Shown: positions 1-12,583, numbered from the stretch's first letter. The stretch: DNA of 64,000 bases from Scolanthus callimorphus (GCA_033964015.1 CM066915.1:7427575-7491574), one strand, 5' to 3'. The notes: a model not told the origin generated them from the letters alone. Numbers and translations: made by a program.

Positions 1-60
1 AATGATATATTCTTATTGGTTGCCGTTAAAATAGAATGAAGCTGTTGAACGTTTTCGCCA

Positions 61-960
61 TCCCCCGGCCCCTATTGGACATGGTAGAGGTATTTTTCTT
101 CCGTTGCGCGCGAAGCGCGCTCGAATTTTTATAAACGCATTTCATCAAGCCTCACAGAAAGGGTAGACGAACGTTCCGTTTTTTGTGTATAATAAACAAT
201 GCCTGTAGGTTTTATTATTGATGCCGCAAATTGCGAAATTATTATTATTCATTTGTGTGAAGCATCTTCCCAAAACAAGATTCAAAAAGAAAATTAAGAG
301 AAATTCTGTTAGATATTCTAATGTTTGAAAATCAGTATAACATCGATGCAGATGAAATATCTGTATTGATTTCAAAGAAGACATAGATTATGCTCACTGT
401 CTCTTTTTTTTTTTCTTTTTCCTCACTTAATTCCTTTACCTTATTGAAATCTCTTTTTTTTTATTTAAGTTTTAAAGTTATATGAAATATAAATCTGTGT
501 TAATAACAATTAATTACTCTGAGAAATCTGTAAGACTGGCCCGCCTCGTTAGTGTGTACTACCTGCGGGTCAGTCCGTTTATTATTTTATACTTAAAAAT
601 ATCTCAATAAAATGAAATGAAATGAAAAAAGAAGCGGTCCACATGACGAATTTCTATACTTGTAACGTGGAACTCACGCTTACCTAAGTGTGATTCTTTC
701 GAACATAGTGACTGCCTGCCAGGCCTATCACTACAGGCATTTTTTGGGAGAGTTTGTTTTTCCTCGGCAAGATATACTTGTTCTTGTAAGCGGCGCGAGG
801 GGCAGTGTCTTCGGTGCGTGAGTTCTCACCGACTATATGTTTGATGGTATTTTAATGCGCGCCAAGCGCGCCGAAATTTTTATTAAGTGAAGTAGAAAAA
901 TGCAAAAGAGAAGTTGCTGGAATAACTACTTAAGACATCTTTTTAATGAGAACCCGAGCC
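61..960 (+). repeat. Dispersed repeat R1, copy 1 (interrupted)
   Basis: This stretch matches 26703-27290 in the same orientation. Shared landmarks are the start CCCTATTG, the self-complementary GCGCGCGAAGCGCGC, the block CTGCCAGGCCTATCA and the tail around GCCGAAATTTTTAT. The match is lost between about 266 and 632, where a LINE tail has been inserted. No coding potential is seen. It is probably a non-autonomous mobile element of unknown class, because only two copies are visible and the ends are unclear. Confidence 0.6.
266..632 (+). mobile_element. LINE 3' end fragment inside repeat R1
   Basis: The segment interrupts the R1 alignment. It is AT-rich, carries GACTGGCCCGCCTCGTTAG, and ends in AATAAA followed by an (AAATG)n-like tail at 606-630. 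A short 3' fragment with a simple-repeat tail is typical of a 5'-truncated non-LTR retrotransposon. No reverse transcriptase codons remain, so the class (CR1/L2 type) is inferred. Confidence 0.5.
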
Positions 961-1061
961 ATGTCTTTGTAGGATTTTTATTTCCTAGCTTGAATCTCTG
1001 CAAGATTTTTTTTTTTTGGAAGGATTGGCCTTGCCGAATTTTTTTTGGGAATTGCCACCCA

Positions 1062-1089
1062 CCCCCCCCCCCCCCCCCCCCCCCCCCCC
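1062..1089. repeat. Poly-C tract
   Basis: An uninterrupted run of about 28 C. Such tracts can form G-quadruplex on the complementary strand and their length is often mis-assembled. Confidence 0.95.
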
Positions 1090-3020
1090 AACTTCTAATG
1101 GTCCACCCTTAGCATTTTCAATAATAATTTACAATAAGTCGCCTCAGGCGACGTAAATATCTCGACCAATCAGCACGCGCAATCGCTTGAGTAATTATAC
1201 TAATAATTATGATAAATAACGATATAATAAATAATAATGATAAATAACGCGAATTATAACATTACATAACATTTTCTAATAAATTAATAATATTGATGGA
1301 TTTTTCATATATTGACTTTAATAGCGACTTTGACAAACAGCCGCGCAAATTAACATTATTGGATATGTTGAATTTGTGCTTGTCAGAAACTAATATCGTT
1401 TTCCTTCTGTTCTTTTTAATCAGATTTAATACTTACTTTTGATTCGTGGCAACACCGCTCACACAATAGCGACAATAAGGAATGCGCAAATTACAATGAG
1501 CAAAATCAATGTCGGCTCGTTATCATTTAATTTTATATCCACTTACAAAGAAATCATGTTTTTTAATGCGTTTACGCACGTCAGATACCCTAAATACATA
1601 ATTCCATCTGCGAGAATACTGTTATTAAGCAAGAAAAAAACATGAGACAGTTTGTTGGATAGAATTCGCTGCTAAAGTGGAGATGCCTAATTCACTTTAC
1701 GTCCAAAACAGAATCCAGGTTCTGAAAAACTGGCGAGGATCTCAATGGCAAGGTTTCTTGCAATAGGAAGGAAGCCAGGGAAGCGATGAACAGTCTTGTA
1801 CAGTAAACTTTCTGAGGAAGATTGCAGCTGTAACGTTTGTAAACGCGTCAAAAATGCACCGCTTTGTGCAATTCTTCTCCGTGGTTGTTTTTTTTCGACA
1901 TTTGTGAGTGGTCTATGGGGAAACGCCATGATTATTGGTGACGAAGGCGAAAAGCGAGAAAAGTTATTCGTTGCTTTGGAAGGTAAGCGAATAGTCTTGA
2001 TATGTGATACATTTGCGATACAAAATTTTTATTTTCAGACGCCGTTTTCTATTCTGTCTAAAGTGCTAGGAGAAGACTAAAATGTATTTCAAATATGACC
2101 AGATTATGTCTTCGATCCTTGATTCGGATAGTGCCAAGTTTTAAATGACTATCTATTAATAAGATTGTTCTTCTTTCCGACGCTTTACCGATCATACTGA
2201 TCATATTTGCTTTTCACGCCATTTTTTATCAGTAGCTGAGCGTCACTGCATATTTATCGTAGAGATTTTATGAGTTTGGCAACTTGTCGATTTTGTTGAA
2301 CAACCACGGATATGATAATTAACCTTAGAACAGCAGTTCTTCAAATTAAACTATTGATTCGTTGGAAACATTAAATGTTTGCACAGTAAAAACGAAAGTC
2401 TTAACTTTTCTGCTCAGCCACTGGAAACGCTTTCGCCTAAATTGATGGGGTTTGACTTCAATTGTGCTAAATGGGTATGCGAGTTTTGTTTGAAAGTTCA
2501 GTCAATTTATGGTCATGGTTTAATCGTGAACTAATTGTAAAATTATAATTTTTCAAGCATGATCAAATTGTCATGAATTGCGGGGCCATAATAGCAACTT
2601 ATTCAAAATCTGCCTCAAGACAAATGTCAAGAAAAGAGTGACTTTTCCTGACGCAGGTTTTGTAAGTTGTGAATTCCCCAGTCACTGACTTTGATAAGAT
2701 GTGTCAAGCTTGTAAAGCGCTAAATTCATCATGAAAAAAAGACTTAAATGTGAAATATTTTCATCGAATTTGTTTCTGTGTATAAGCTATTAACGATCTC
2801 ATTGTCAAACAATGTCACCTTTGTTTAGAACAACCTGTGATGGGAACTAAATTCAAGCTTTGAATAAGTGAAACTTCACTAAATTAATATCAAGCAGAAT
2901 TATTTTCCATTTCCTTTTATCATGTCAAAGTTTTCTACTATGAATAATTGGAAAAAACTTAATCGGAGTGGGTAGAGTGTTTGAGTTCTTCCTTCGCGCG
3001 CCTACACCTAGCAGTCGATA
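1090..3020. other. No gene recognised
   Basis: AT-rich sequence with short (ATA/AAT) runs near 1200-1290. Only small unsupported reading frames are present and no repeat of known class was recognised. Confidence 0.5.
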
Positions 3021-3195
3021 CACAGGGAATTTCTACAGAAACCAATAATCCATGGGAAAAGCTGAATTTCTCAAAGCACACGCATGGGAAGTGTTCGGAA
3101 TTCATATTGATAGCCATGGGAAATCCGAACACCTCCCATTCTTCTACCATGGGATCTCACCTTCCCATGGATGGGTTCCTACAGAAATTCCCTGT
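3021..3195. repeat. Imperfect inverted repeat around CCATGGGAA motifs
   Basis: The left arm begins CACAGGGAATTTCTACAG (3021) and its reverse complement ends near 3195. Inner arms around GTGTTCGGAATTC and ATCCGAACAC pair as well, with the centre near 3108. CATGGG/CCCATG recurs about six times. The reading frames here are by-products of the fold-back. It is probably a short MITE-like element. Confidence 0.6.
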
Positions 3196-3949
3196 TATAG
3201 GGGGATTTCGTGTTTACAGTTTGGGCTCATTCGCATAAGCAGGGTCTAGATTCAGAATGTTTGAACATAGTTAGTAGCTAGTTGCAACGACGTTTTCCCT
3301 CTACTAATTATGGTTTGAAGGAGTTCGAAAATAATCAGCACTGAATATGAATAGCGGACAGCAAATGAAACCTACTCTGAACCTACTTTGAAGGTTTAAC
3401 ATTCAGTTGTAAGGACGTAGTTAAATGTTCATTTTGGTGAAAATATGTGGGCTAATGAACCGTTTGTCACACAGCAATCCACTCATTTTTAAAAACCTGC
3501 GTAGAGCCTCCAAAACTAACGTAAACGTCAATAAGTTCTTAGGAATAGAAAGTATTTCATCGCGCGAACATTTTTATTATATTTTTCAAGAGCAAAGAGG
3601 CATTTTCAATGGCCTTGAATTTCTTGGGTGGCAAGAAGCTCATTACCCCTCATGTTTTCTGTAAATTGAAGTTATCGCCATGCGCTCATAATTTGAATGA
3701 CGAACGTAGAACTTTCTAATTACGCTTCATTCACCAGGCGCTATTGAAATTCAGAACAATTCTTTTTGTAGCTCCGTTACGCTTGCTGATTTTCACGGAT
3801 GCTTGAAATATGTAAACACTGACGTCACAATAAATCCGCCTATAGTCGAGTCCCCCTCGGATAAATCAATGTCATTTCTAAGCGTGCAAACCAAAGAAAC
3901 TGCTGACAAAACATTATCTAGCCAAAAAGTTATTCCTATTTGCCATAGC
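3196..3949. other. No gene recognised
   Basis: Short reading frames only. No splice-supported exon, repeat or RNA gene seen. Confidence 0.4.
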
Positions 3950-4022
3950 CTCGGTTTCCAGCCGTGGTGGTTTTTCGGAGCCCGCGATCGTCAGAAAGGA
4001 TCCCCACGGCTGGAAACCGAGC
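3950..4022. repeat. Hairpin, 18-bp arms
   Basis: Arm CTCGGTTTCCAGCCGTGG at 3950 is matched by its exact reverse complement ending at 4022, with about 37 nt between them. It could be a MITE remnant or a transcribed hairpin; nothing around it decides. Confidence 0.75.
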
Positions 4023-4479
4023 CTTATATTTGCCAGGAGAAAGTACTATCAGAAAATTTGCCAGCAGAGAAGAAGGGATAATTTTCCCCAGCCAGTAGGA
4101 GTCAAATGTAATGAGTGTAGTCGCTACAATTCGCTTTTAATACATAAATTTACACCAAAAAACGGATTTTCACCATTTTTCGTTTTCGTTTCGATAACAA
4201 TTTTTGTAAACGGACGGAATGTGAATTTTAACAGTTTATAGCGGAAGTCCCCGTGCCGAAGGCACGGAGTGGAGCTCCATACGTATCATTCAACGTCACA
4301 TGAGAAAGCAACCCATCCAAGCCAAAACGATACGTTCAGCGGCTTACGAAATCATCGTGGGCTCTTATTTACGCATGCGCACTTGCGTTAGTGGCGACCC
4401 GTGTAACAGCCAATCACAGTCCGTCTTGGATGACTGAGCGCGCGCGTCATTTTGTCCTCAGCATTGCTCCAAAAAACAT

Positions 4480-4890
4480 AGCATTATGCTCAAAATTATG
4501 CTCGAAAAAAATCATTATGCTCGACATAATATTTTATTTTACGCACTTTCATGCACTTTTATAAAAAAAATCCATTGGCAACCAGGGTACATGCCTCCAA
4601 TATTAGCAGCCAAGCCTTTAAAAAAGACTCTCACAAAATCCTTTCTCGGAATGATCAAAACAGACTGCACTCACTTGATTTGCATGAAATATTGGTTTTA
4701 TTTGAAAACAGGAAAAAAAAAAAGGAAAAAAATCAGACAACCACAGGAAGCCCGTGCGATCATAGAGGAAATCGTCAGTGCTACTGGTGCTATTTAAAGA
4801 TTTTTTAAGAAAAATATGGGCATTATGCCGGCATTATGCTCGATGCTCCAACTATAGTATTATGCTCAAAATTATGCCGGCATAATTTAT
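4480..4890 (+). repeat. ATTATGCTC motif clusters flanking a 280-bp core
   Basis: ATTATGCTC recurs three times at 4482-4535 and ATTATGCTC/ATTATGCCGG several times at 4812-4890, on either side of AT-rich sequence. Paired clusters at both ends suggest the subterminal repeats of a DNA transposon. The class is not identified. Short frames within it show no known domain. Confidence 0.45.
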
Positions 4891-4949
4891 CTGAGCCTAC
4901 CTCCAGCACAGCGCCGCGGTACTTTGAGGTGCTTGGCAGAGGACACGGA

Positions 4950-5465
4950 CCGGAAGTCGCTCCTTCATTTTCCCGCCAAAAAATTTACAAAACACGCGCC
5001 CGCCCGCGTCGGCTCACTCGAGTTCATTCAGACGAAATTTTTGTTGAGTCAAACCATAACTATGGTCAAACTGAGACAAACTCGTGGGTGCGAACCACGC
5101 CAAATTTGCTCAGAATTCTCTAATGATTGTCAAAATACTTCGGATTCGATTCCTTCGCCGATATTTCATAATGTTGTTTAGTCTTTGGAGAAACTATGAG
5201 GGAGTTGCAAAAGATTCAAAGGCTAGATTGCAGAATACCCGGCCCACGGCGAAGCAAGACTTCGGCGTTCTTCTGAAGAAAAACAACAGTTTCTTTCGTA
5301 AAAGCTGCAAACGACGTGTTCTTCGAATACTCATATGAGATCTACGAACAGGGAACCAGAACTGGATTGAACTGGATTGACAAGAACAGAAAATTGCAAT
5401 GGTTTTAGCCGAATAATATATTTAGGAAAATTGGCTTTGTGCAAACGCAGGTGTAAGTTCGTAGA
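4950..5465 (+). repeat. Dispersed element H, 5' half
   Basis: Aligns with 44245-44690. Both contain CGGAAGTCGC, TTTTCCCGCC, TCAAAATACTTCGGA, AACAGAAAATTGCAATG and GGCTTTGTGCAAA (or close variants). The 3' half of the same family is found separately at 10180-10628. It looks like a non-autonomous mobile element with no open frame of its own. Confidence 0.6.
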
Positions 5466-5553
5466 CGTAAACGACACTTTCGTCAGCTCTCGTACAACAG
5501 CATGCGCTGGACTGTAAGAGTAGCAATGTTATCTACCTTATATCGTGTACTAA

Positions 5554-5940
5554 GTGTCGCATGCAGTGAGGCCAAACCAGCTGTCCCTACATGAACAATT
5601 TAGAACGCACAAGTGCACTATCAACCATTACAGAAGTTATGCTGAGACATCTGCAGTGGCGGCCCATTTCAATCCCACCAACGCAGGACATATCCTAGGA
5701 GATCTGGTTATAAAATGCACCAAGAAAGTTTCGAAGGCGGAAGATCTGTTGTCAGTTGAGGGTTACTGGATATAGAAGCTCTGCGAGAAGAACTTTAATT
5801 ATATTATAATTACACGCGCGCGTTCATCTTCCATATCGCGCGCGCCTCATAGTTTATGCGCGTGACATGTAACTTGTTTTTGTAACCGTCCTGATGAAGG
5901 ACAGAATTAAATGTCTGAAACGTTGGCTTTAATCTTGCTT
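5554..5940 (+). pseudogene. Remnant of a GIY-YIG domain, probably Penelope-like element
   Basis: The frame at 5554-5775 reads INHYRSYAETSAVAAHFNPT, then LVIKCTKK and EGYWI. This resembles the C-terminal part of GIY-YIG endonuclease domains in Penelope-like retroelements, which typically have AVAAHF and a later HWI-type motif. Downstream, at about 5890-5930, CTGATGAAGG..GAAACGTTGG resembles the conserved sequence that follows this domain. The upstream catalytic part and the reverse transcriptase are absent. Family assignment is from memory of the motif pattern. Confidence 0.4.
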
Positions 5941-6042
5941 CTGCTTGGTGAAATACTTGTCTAATTATCAGTTGTTTTAATAAATCAAACGTTGCGGATT
6001 CGGATTGAGGCGAAACTTTGTGCTGATCCGTAGCGAAACTTT

Positions 6043-6357
6043 GTGCAGATCCGTATAACTTTCATGTCACTTCACGGCCAGGCTCCAGGCTATGTATCTG
6101 AACTCATTGTTAAATATCAGCCTAAACGAACTCTTAGATCTTCTCACTCCAACCTTTTATCTCTATCCAAGTCTCGCTCTAAAACCTATGGCGACCGTTC
6201 CTTTGTTTTTGCTGCTGCCACTCTTTGGAATACGCTGCCACACAACGTCAGGTCCGAACCTTCCCTTTCGTCTTTCAAATCCAAACTTAAGACATTTTAT
6301 TCAATAAATGATATATTTATTATTATTATTATTTTATATTTTCTTGTTCTTATCTAA
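6043..6357 (+). pseudogene. LINE ORF2 C-terminal fragment
   Basis: The reading APGYVSELIVKY, RTLRSSHSNLL, KTYGDRSFVFAAATLWNTLP and SLSSFKSKLKTF is the usual end of CR1/L2-type ORF2 proteins, downstream of the polymerase core. Only this end survives. The first few codons probably come from flanking DNA, because the LINE breakpoint is at about 6058. Confidence 0.75.
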
Positions 6358-6538
6358 CTGTAGGATTTTAATCTTTTCCATTAGTTAGTCACTTTTTATT
6401 ATATTTTACTTTTTAATAACTCATTGTACATTTATCAACAGTTGTAAGATTTGTAAAACATAGGTAAAACAATATTGTAAGAGCATTGAGAATTTTTAAA
6501 TGCTCAGGAACATTTTATTATTTATTATTATTATTATC
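6058..6538 (+). mobile_element. 5'-truncated LINE (CR1/L2 type)
   Basis: About 90 codons of reverse transcriptase C-terminus (6061-6310) are followed by an AT-rich 3' UTR and a (TTA)n tail at about 6515-6536. Just upstream, 6012-6057 is a short imperfect tandem duplication of CGAAACTTTGTGCNGATCCG. Confidence 0.75.
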
Positions 6539-8032
6539 CGTGCGATTCCGTGCGCTATACATTCTGCAGAAAAGTAGCTACGAAAATTATAAGCGTGCAG
6601 CCGGAAATTCTTCCCCCTACTCCTGCAGTAGCGTCATACCACAGTTGACAACCCGGTACACGACTCTCCTTTCTTGAAATGGTAAGGTGTAAGTGCAAGA
6701 GTGTCTGCAGTACCCATAGATGCACATGTAAAAAGAACGGACTGCTGTAACCCAGCCTGCACTGAGTGCAAAACAGGGATTCGCCCCCTCCTGATCTTGA
6801 CATTGAAATGCAAGATGATGATCTTTATCTGCAAATATAACTCTAGTTTCTGATAAACAAGGTTTTATCTGCTAGCTGTACCATTTGTTGTAGTTCACAT
6901 TTCATACACTCACTCAATTCGATTCAAATCCTGCAAAACGCAGTAAAACGATATTGCATTGTCACTGTGTTTTTGACATTAGAGTTTTTCTGTATCCTCT
7001 GTTTTTCAGAGGCCTCTGTGATTCAGTGACTGAGCACATTAACATATTTTGAATGGAGCTAATTGGTGTAACAAGTAATTAAACTTCCAAGCGTTAAAAT
7101 CATTATTCAATGTGCGGCGGCGAGATAACAAAACGACATGATCCCACCAGTTCCTAATTTCTTTCTTCGATACTATTTTCTTGTGGAAGACTTCAGAAAA
7201 CATCCACCGAAATGTTCCTCCTCCACCTGCTCCATCGATACATATCTTGGCTCTAGCCATACAGCGTGTTATTCGTCTCCTTGCACAACTTAGCCTGCCA
7301 GTGTAGATTCAATTTTTAGTCGAAGTTACGACGAGAATGCATGGAAAATTCGACAGCAAAGTGTCTGGAACCCGGAGCGGGGGACTCTTCTATTTTCTCC
7401 AGATAGGTACCTGTTAGAGGTCCGTTCTAGCAAATCAAGCAAATCACACTTGGTAGCCTGAGTTTCAGACCTATTTTCCGTCGTAAAACATACGAGAGAA
7501 AATTACGAGGTAAAATACGTCTTGTTGGTACTTTTTAGGGAATCCTTTTTAGGGGTGTAAATCAACTAAGCGATGCCATGTTTGGTACTTAGTTTTAGGC
7601 GTAAAATTGAAAGTTCCCGACGGGCAACCCCGCCCCCAAATAGGGGGGTGTCTTGAATGTGCTAGTTGCTCGCCTTGGCCATTTTTGGCTCTTCAGGAGA
7701 AACTCCGGGAAGCTTATCGCGAATTATAAAACGAATAAGAGTAGATGTAGAGGCGCGCGTATGGGACCCACTGAATTCTAGAGGCGTGTAAGACGCACAA
7801 TACCATATTCGCTTTGTTTTCATGATAGAGTTTTACTCTGCTTCTTGTGGCTAAGGAATTGCAGCCAGCAATTTGGCATATTACTCAGTAATGTCATACG
7901 ATCTACGCGATCATCCCCATTTGATACCAACATTATTTTCATCGGCACGTAAATGGATAGACGAAAATGGGTGGGAAAGGCAGAGAAACGAATTTGAACA
8001 GTTTCCCAAAGCTGTCTGGCGGTTGCAATTCA
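6539..8032. other. No gene recognised
   Basis: No exon, RNA gene or intact element seen. A 20-nt block GAGTTTTTCTGTATCCTCTG near 6981 recurs inverted near 9692, which suggests old dispersed repeats. Confidence 0.4.
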
Positions 8033-8069
8033 AATCCCTGTAACTCACCCAGGGTGAGTTACAGGGATT
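8033..8069. repeat. Perfect 37-bp palindrome
   Basis: AATCCCTGTAACTCACCC is followed by a single A and then its exact reverse complement. The 18-bp arms have no mismatch. It could form a cruciform or hairpin, or it may be an assembly or DNA-repair fold-back artefact. Confidence 0.9.
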
Positions 8070-10179
8070 GTTCTACAGGCGAGATCGAGGATTTCACTTC
8101 CCCGACTTTAACGCTGTCGTGGGCAATGATGGTTATTTTAGGTTTGTGAGAGGTGGTTTTCTCGGGCACGCAACTGATGCGGAGACATTCGGGCGTCTAC
8201 CTCCGATGGGGTTCCACCTGCAGCTCCCTTTCCCCCCAAAATGCTTATCTCCTAGCAGATGGCGGATATCCTGCTATCGAACCACTTCTGGCGCCTTTCA
8301 AGCGTCCTAGAGGGCGGCATGCACTTGTGCCTCGGGCGCTAACATAGAATCGGGATGAGCAAAACTACATGTAGAAAATCGCATAGGACATATTCCAATT
8401 CATCGCAGCGTTCTTCGAAGTTAAGAGCGGGAAGATTTTGATTACAGAAGCAGTTTGTGTGTTTGTTTACGTATGTTGTAGTCGCCCTTACAAATAGGCG
8501 CCGTACGTTTTAAACGCGCACACGGAAAGGTTTGCGCCAGTCCTGTAATGTGAAAACAGGCAAAAGGCAAATAATTTTAATTCTAGAAAATCAAAGTATA
8601 TTAAGTTACGTTACATTAATTTTATCTGTAAATTGTCATCCAACGCTTTTGATGAAAAATTAAAAGTGTCTTGTCACGGTGGCGGGTACATGTTTAGTCC
8701 GCGCACTTCAAATAAACAGGAACATGACTTTCAATCATACGTTCAGCCTCCTGTCTTACCATGAGCCGTTCAGAATTTAAAAACAAAGGATGACGTCGGA
8801 TTTTCTCTTGTTGTAATTCGCTACGTACGGCGCATGATTAGACCCGTCAACTGAGGAAATAGAGTCTAGTGATGACGGAATACGATTTCAAGCTCTCCTG
8901 TTATGTTAGCATTTCGCGAAATTGGTATGTTTTATAGCATCCGGAACATTTCGGGTTTTTGGTCACCGGACCGCTTTGTAAAGTTTCATTTTCCTTCTAA
9001 CTAAACAAAGGCTTGGGTATATATTCCAGAAGCCGCCAGGCAGTGGCGGGTCCACGAGGGGCCGCACATTTACGAACGAGGGCTGACCAACTGAGTAGTT
9101 TACTTGTATGTTTTCTCGAAGCTCGTCGCGATGTTGAAAACTAACGAGGTTAGTGAAATTCTTACTTCTTGGAGACGAAAATCACGCTGAAGAAATGGAG
9201 TAACTGAAAAAAAACACGTCACGGAAACCTTCCAATTATTAATCATAGGCCGTACAATTTTAGTTTGTATACTACACCACAACATCCCCTTTTTATGCGC
9301 GCGAAGCTGCTGCGATTTTGGACGTATCAGTTGAAAGTAAGTAAACATTTATTTACCATTTCCTGACAGTAAATTTACTTCAATTTTGAACAGAAAGCTA
9401 AGACACTTGGCAAGCGCGCATCGCGAGCCGACCAAAAAAAAACACTCTATTTATAAAGTCATCGGGTTCCCTAAAAAATAGTAATCAGGAGAGAATTTGA
9501 GAGTGAGCTTGCTCGATTCTTTTTCGCCACAAGCTTTGCTTGCTTGATATTTTTTTTCTAGGTCAGAGGCTTGCTCGAATTTTTTGATTGGAATCAGAGA
9601 GTCAAGAAGTTATGCACGAGTGATCAAAATAGTTCACCACAATTAAGCGAACAAAAGATCGAGGCATTTGCATAATAGCACACCTTAGCACAGAGGATAC
9701 AGAAAAACTCTATTGGCCAGAAGGGATTTTTGAGTACTTTCATTTTATTAGCGTTCGTTTCTAGACTTCGGTCACCAGTAGTTTTCGGACTCAATCAAAA
9801 TTGCTCGATTTTTGGTCTACATTGGCCAATCGCGACTCTTCTGAAAATGAGTTCGGTCAACGAAAAAACTTTTTTAATCATCAAAACAGATAACAATTCT
9901 TAGACATTGCTTGCAAATAATTATGGATCTCTAAATACAAAAGATACCAAGAATTTGAGCGGTTATTTCAAAATATAACTTTTTGTGACGCGGGTACCCT
10001 GTGGTTTTCGGCCAAATTTTAATTCCTCGTTTTCGGCATGTTCCTCGTTTTCGGCATGTTCCGCTAAGGGATTTTTGAGGACTTTTTTTTCTGTTAACTA
10101 GCTCACTAAACTAGTTCATATGCCGTTGAGAAAAATTCTATTGCAATTAGTTCCAACTGGAACTACAATATCACTGGAC
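8070..10179. other. No gene recognised
   Basis: Only small frames. A TCCTCGTTTTCGGCATGT unit is duplicated in tandem at about 10022-10060. GGGTACCCTGTGG near 9993 recurs near 20344. Confidence 0.4.
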
Positions 10180-10628
10180 TAGACGGAGACTTTCGGAGGA
10201 AAGAAACGACTTCACTATTAGGTGAGCACAAAGCTTGAAATTGCTTCTTATGCTATTTATATTTTTAGCTTCCAAGTTTGTTGCATTCCTGATGAGAAAA
10301 TTCTGACTTTACAAGGTTTCAAGGTTTCTTTTCTCCGGCTAAACTCGAATTATAGTTTTGAGTATAAGCTTGACTTTTTGGCCCTGCTTTGCCTTATTCT
10401 TATGTAAACAGGTCATTTCTGATATTCTAGCCTTGATTTTGCTTTGTCACATGTTAGATTTAGTTAGTACAATGAGACAAATACTATGTCAAGTATTCTT
10501 TGTTGTGGATTTCGCTGAAAATCTTATTTTTCATTTTTATTTCAAGGAGCTTATCTTGTCGGTCGTGAACTGCGACTTGTTAGCATATCAGAACGCGCTA
10601 ATACTATCATTGCCATATAATGGTAACA
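10180..10628 (+). repeat. Dispersed element H, 3' half
   Basis: Aligns with 44690-45182. Shared blocks are GTGAGCACAAAG, TTTTTAGCTTCCAAGTTT, GTAAACAGGTCATTTCTGAT, TGTCAAGTATTCTTTGTTGT and the end TTGCCATATAAT. The long frame across this region is not supported as a gene: it follows the repeat and continues into unrelated sequence. Confidence 0.65.
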
Positions 10629-11800
10629 TGAATTTTCTTGATTTAATCTGTAAAGGTGAGCTCCCTGTGAGTAAGACGTGGGGTGTGTATGATTGGAGTT
10701 CCGCTTTTAGGCATTGCCTAAATCTATATATTATTGTTGATTTTGAAGTTAAGTATAGGTCGCCGTTTAGGTGCTACGAAAGAGAAGAACACTACTCAGA
10801 GGGTGAGGGTGGTATTTCCCCACCACTCTACAAGTGCCTTTTTGAGATTAATTAGCGTATGTCAGTCAATCAGTCTCACTGGCTAAATCGCAAACAAATT
10901 AAAAGACGAACTTTCGCAGCGTAATTTTGGAGACATATCCAAAATCTTCCGAAATCCGTTCATTCATAAGAAGACTTGAGAAAGCATTGGTTACACTAAA
11001 TTCGCAAACACGGAGAGTTTGAAGCAAGTGTTTTATTTTAAAATGCTTTTCAGTGACTAATAACAAAGGAGTGTCTGGTCTGGTCCGAACCCTCTTACTC
11101 AACTTTCAACCGAATACAATATGTGAAATATGAAAGACCAGGTGTAAAGCAGTAATTTAAATAATCGCGTTTGAATGTGTCATGAGCTAAGCTAACATAT
11201 TTCTTCTAGGTGTTTGACATCGAATCAGAATATTTCAGTTTTCGTTAAAGATATAGCCGTCAAAGTTGAGTAGGTGGAAACTCGATCCCCCTATTTCCCA
11301 TTGGCAATTTGAAAGGAAGATTTAATGTTTGTTTTATCCCCTAGGCCCTAGAAAGGCAAAGAGATATCTTGTCTACATTTGAGGTCAAATAACGTTTCAG
11401 TAGCACTGCACTGCACTGCTGAGTTTGCTCAAGAAAAGTAGCTGTCAAAACTGTCACAGTAAATGCTAAAACCTTCAGCCATTACTGTCAGTCTCAGCAG
11501 AAAACCTGTGTTTAATCAAAAGTCTTAGACGAGACGGTTACCCTTCCGCTTCTTATAAATCTTTATTTATCGTACTTGAAAAATCTCATACAACCGATCT
11601 CAAACGAAGTTTTAAAAATTCGCTAGTTTTGTCAAGAAGATTGCCCTGCTTACAGTCTCAGCAGCTATTATGTTCCTAATGAAGGAAATAGAACGTAAAA
11701 ATTCAAGATCGGGACATCCTCTGATTCTAGCAGCAAAAGAGATAGTAAGTCACGCCCATGCACTACCTACTTCCTCTGACAGTGGCAAGAGCAGGAAGCC
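10629..11800. other. No gene recognised
   Basis: No exon with both splice signals, no RNA gene and no element ends identified. Confidence 0.4.
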
Positions 11801-12062
11801 AGTGGCGGATCCAGGATTTTAAGAGGGTAGTTCATTTTTGCTGATGACACCACGCCCCAAAAAAAAAAGAGAGAGAGAGGTATACCAGTCCTTCTCTGTT
11901 GTCCGTGGCCCTCTCACGAGGCGATGGTATACATTGGGTCAAAAAAGAAAAGAACCACAAATGACAAAAGGTCTTTAGCGAACCCCACCGATCCCAAAAA
12001 TCGGTTCGTTGGGAGAGGGGAGCTCACTTGCACACGATGAACCCATCTGGATCCGCGCCTTG
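11801..12062 (+). mobile_element. MITE family M1, copy 1
   Basis: Begins AGTGGCGGATCCAGG and ends CTGGATCCGCGCCTTG, which are imperfect terminal inverted repeats. The body matches 36336-36636 (CCTTCTCTG, GTCCGTGGCCCTCTCACGAG, TTTAGCGAACC, ATCGGTTCGTTGGGAGAGGG). A (GA)n tract at 11868-11878 is private to this copy. Non-coding. Confidence 0.75.
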
Positions 12063-12215
12063 AAGCTCCGACAAAGTAGTCAAGAGAGACAATATGGTGA
12101 GGCGTGGAGAGTTATAAACGAGGTCTGGTGACGAATCAGACCAAAAGACTGTCAAGGAGAGCGAATCCAAGGCTGGTCAAGCGACTGTAACAAGAGACTC
12201 TCAAATGAGTAGCGT

Positions 12216-12583
12216 CAAGAGTGGATTACCAATAGTTTTCATATTTGCTATGTACGCCCGAATCACAGTCAGAAAAGTGTCTATTTTTAGAACTAGGGTG
12301 CCCGCGAAAATTCGTCATCCACAGGGTTCCCACTTTCTCGCCACGCGAACAGTTGTGAGATCCAGCCTAAAATTAAATCGCAGATCAATGGAAAAACCGT
12401 TAAAATCGCAAAGATAAGATAGGATATTCTCTATTTTGTTGTGTATTGGGTATACGAGCATTCGAGCCTGAGCATTCGAATACTTTCGCGCGCGGAACTC
12501 AAATCTAAAAATAGACACTTTTCTGACTGTGATGTGGACAAATACAGTAGGGAAAGATTCTAACTCTTGTTAATCCACTCTTG
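12216..12583. mobile_element. hAT-like MITE with target duplication
   Basis: Terminal CAAGAGTGGATTA (12216) pairs with TAATCCACTCTTG (to 12583). A longer inner inverted repeat, ATCACAGTCAGAAAAGTGTC near 12263, pairs with about 12505-12533. The flanks GTAGCGT at 12209-12215 and 12584-12590 are identical. A 7-8 bp duplication with ends CA..TG fits a hAT-derived non-autonomous element. Confidence 0.7.

Noticed and set aside
10358..10855. Open frame of 165 codons as a gene
   Set aside because: It runs through dispersed element H into unrelated sequence, with no domain and no splice support.
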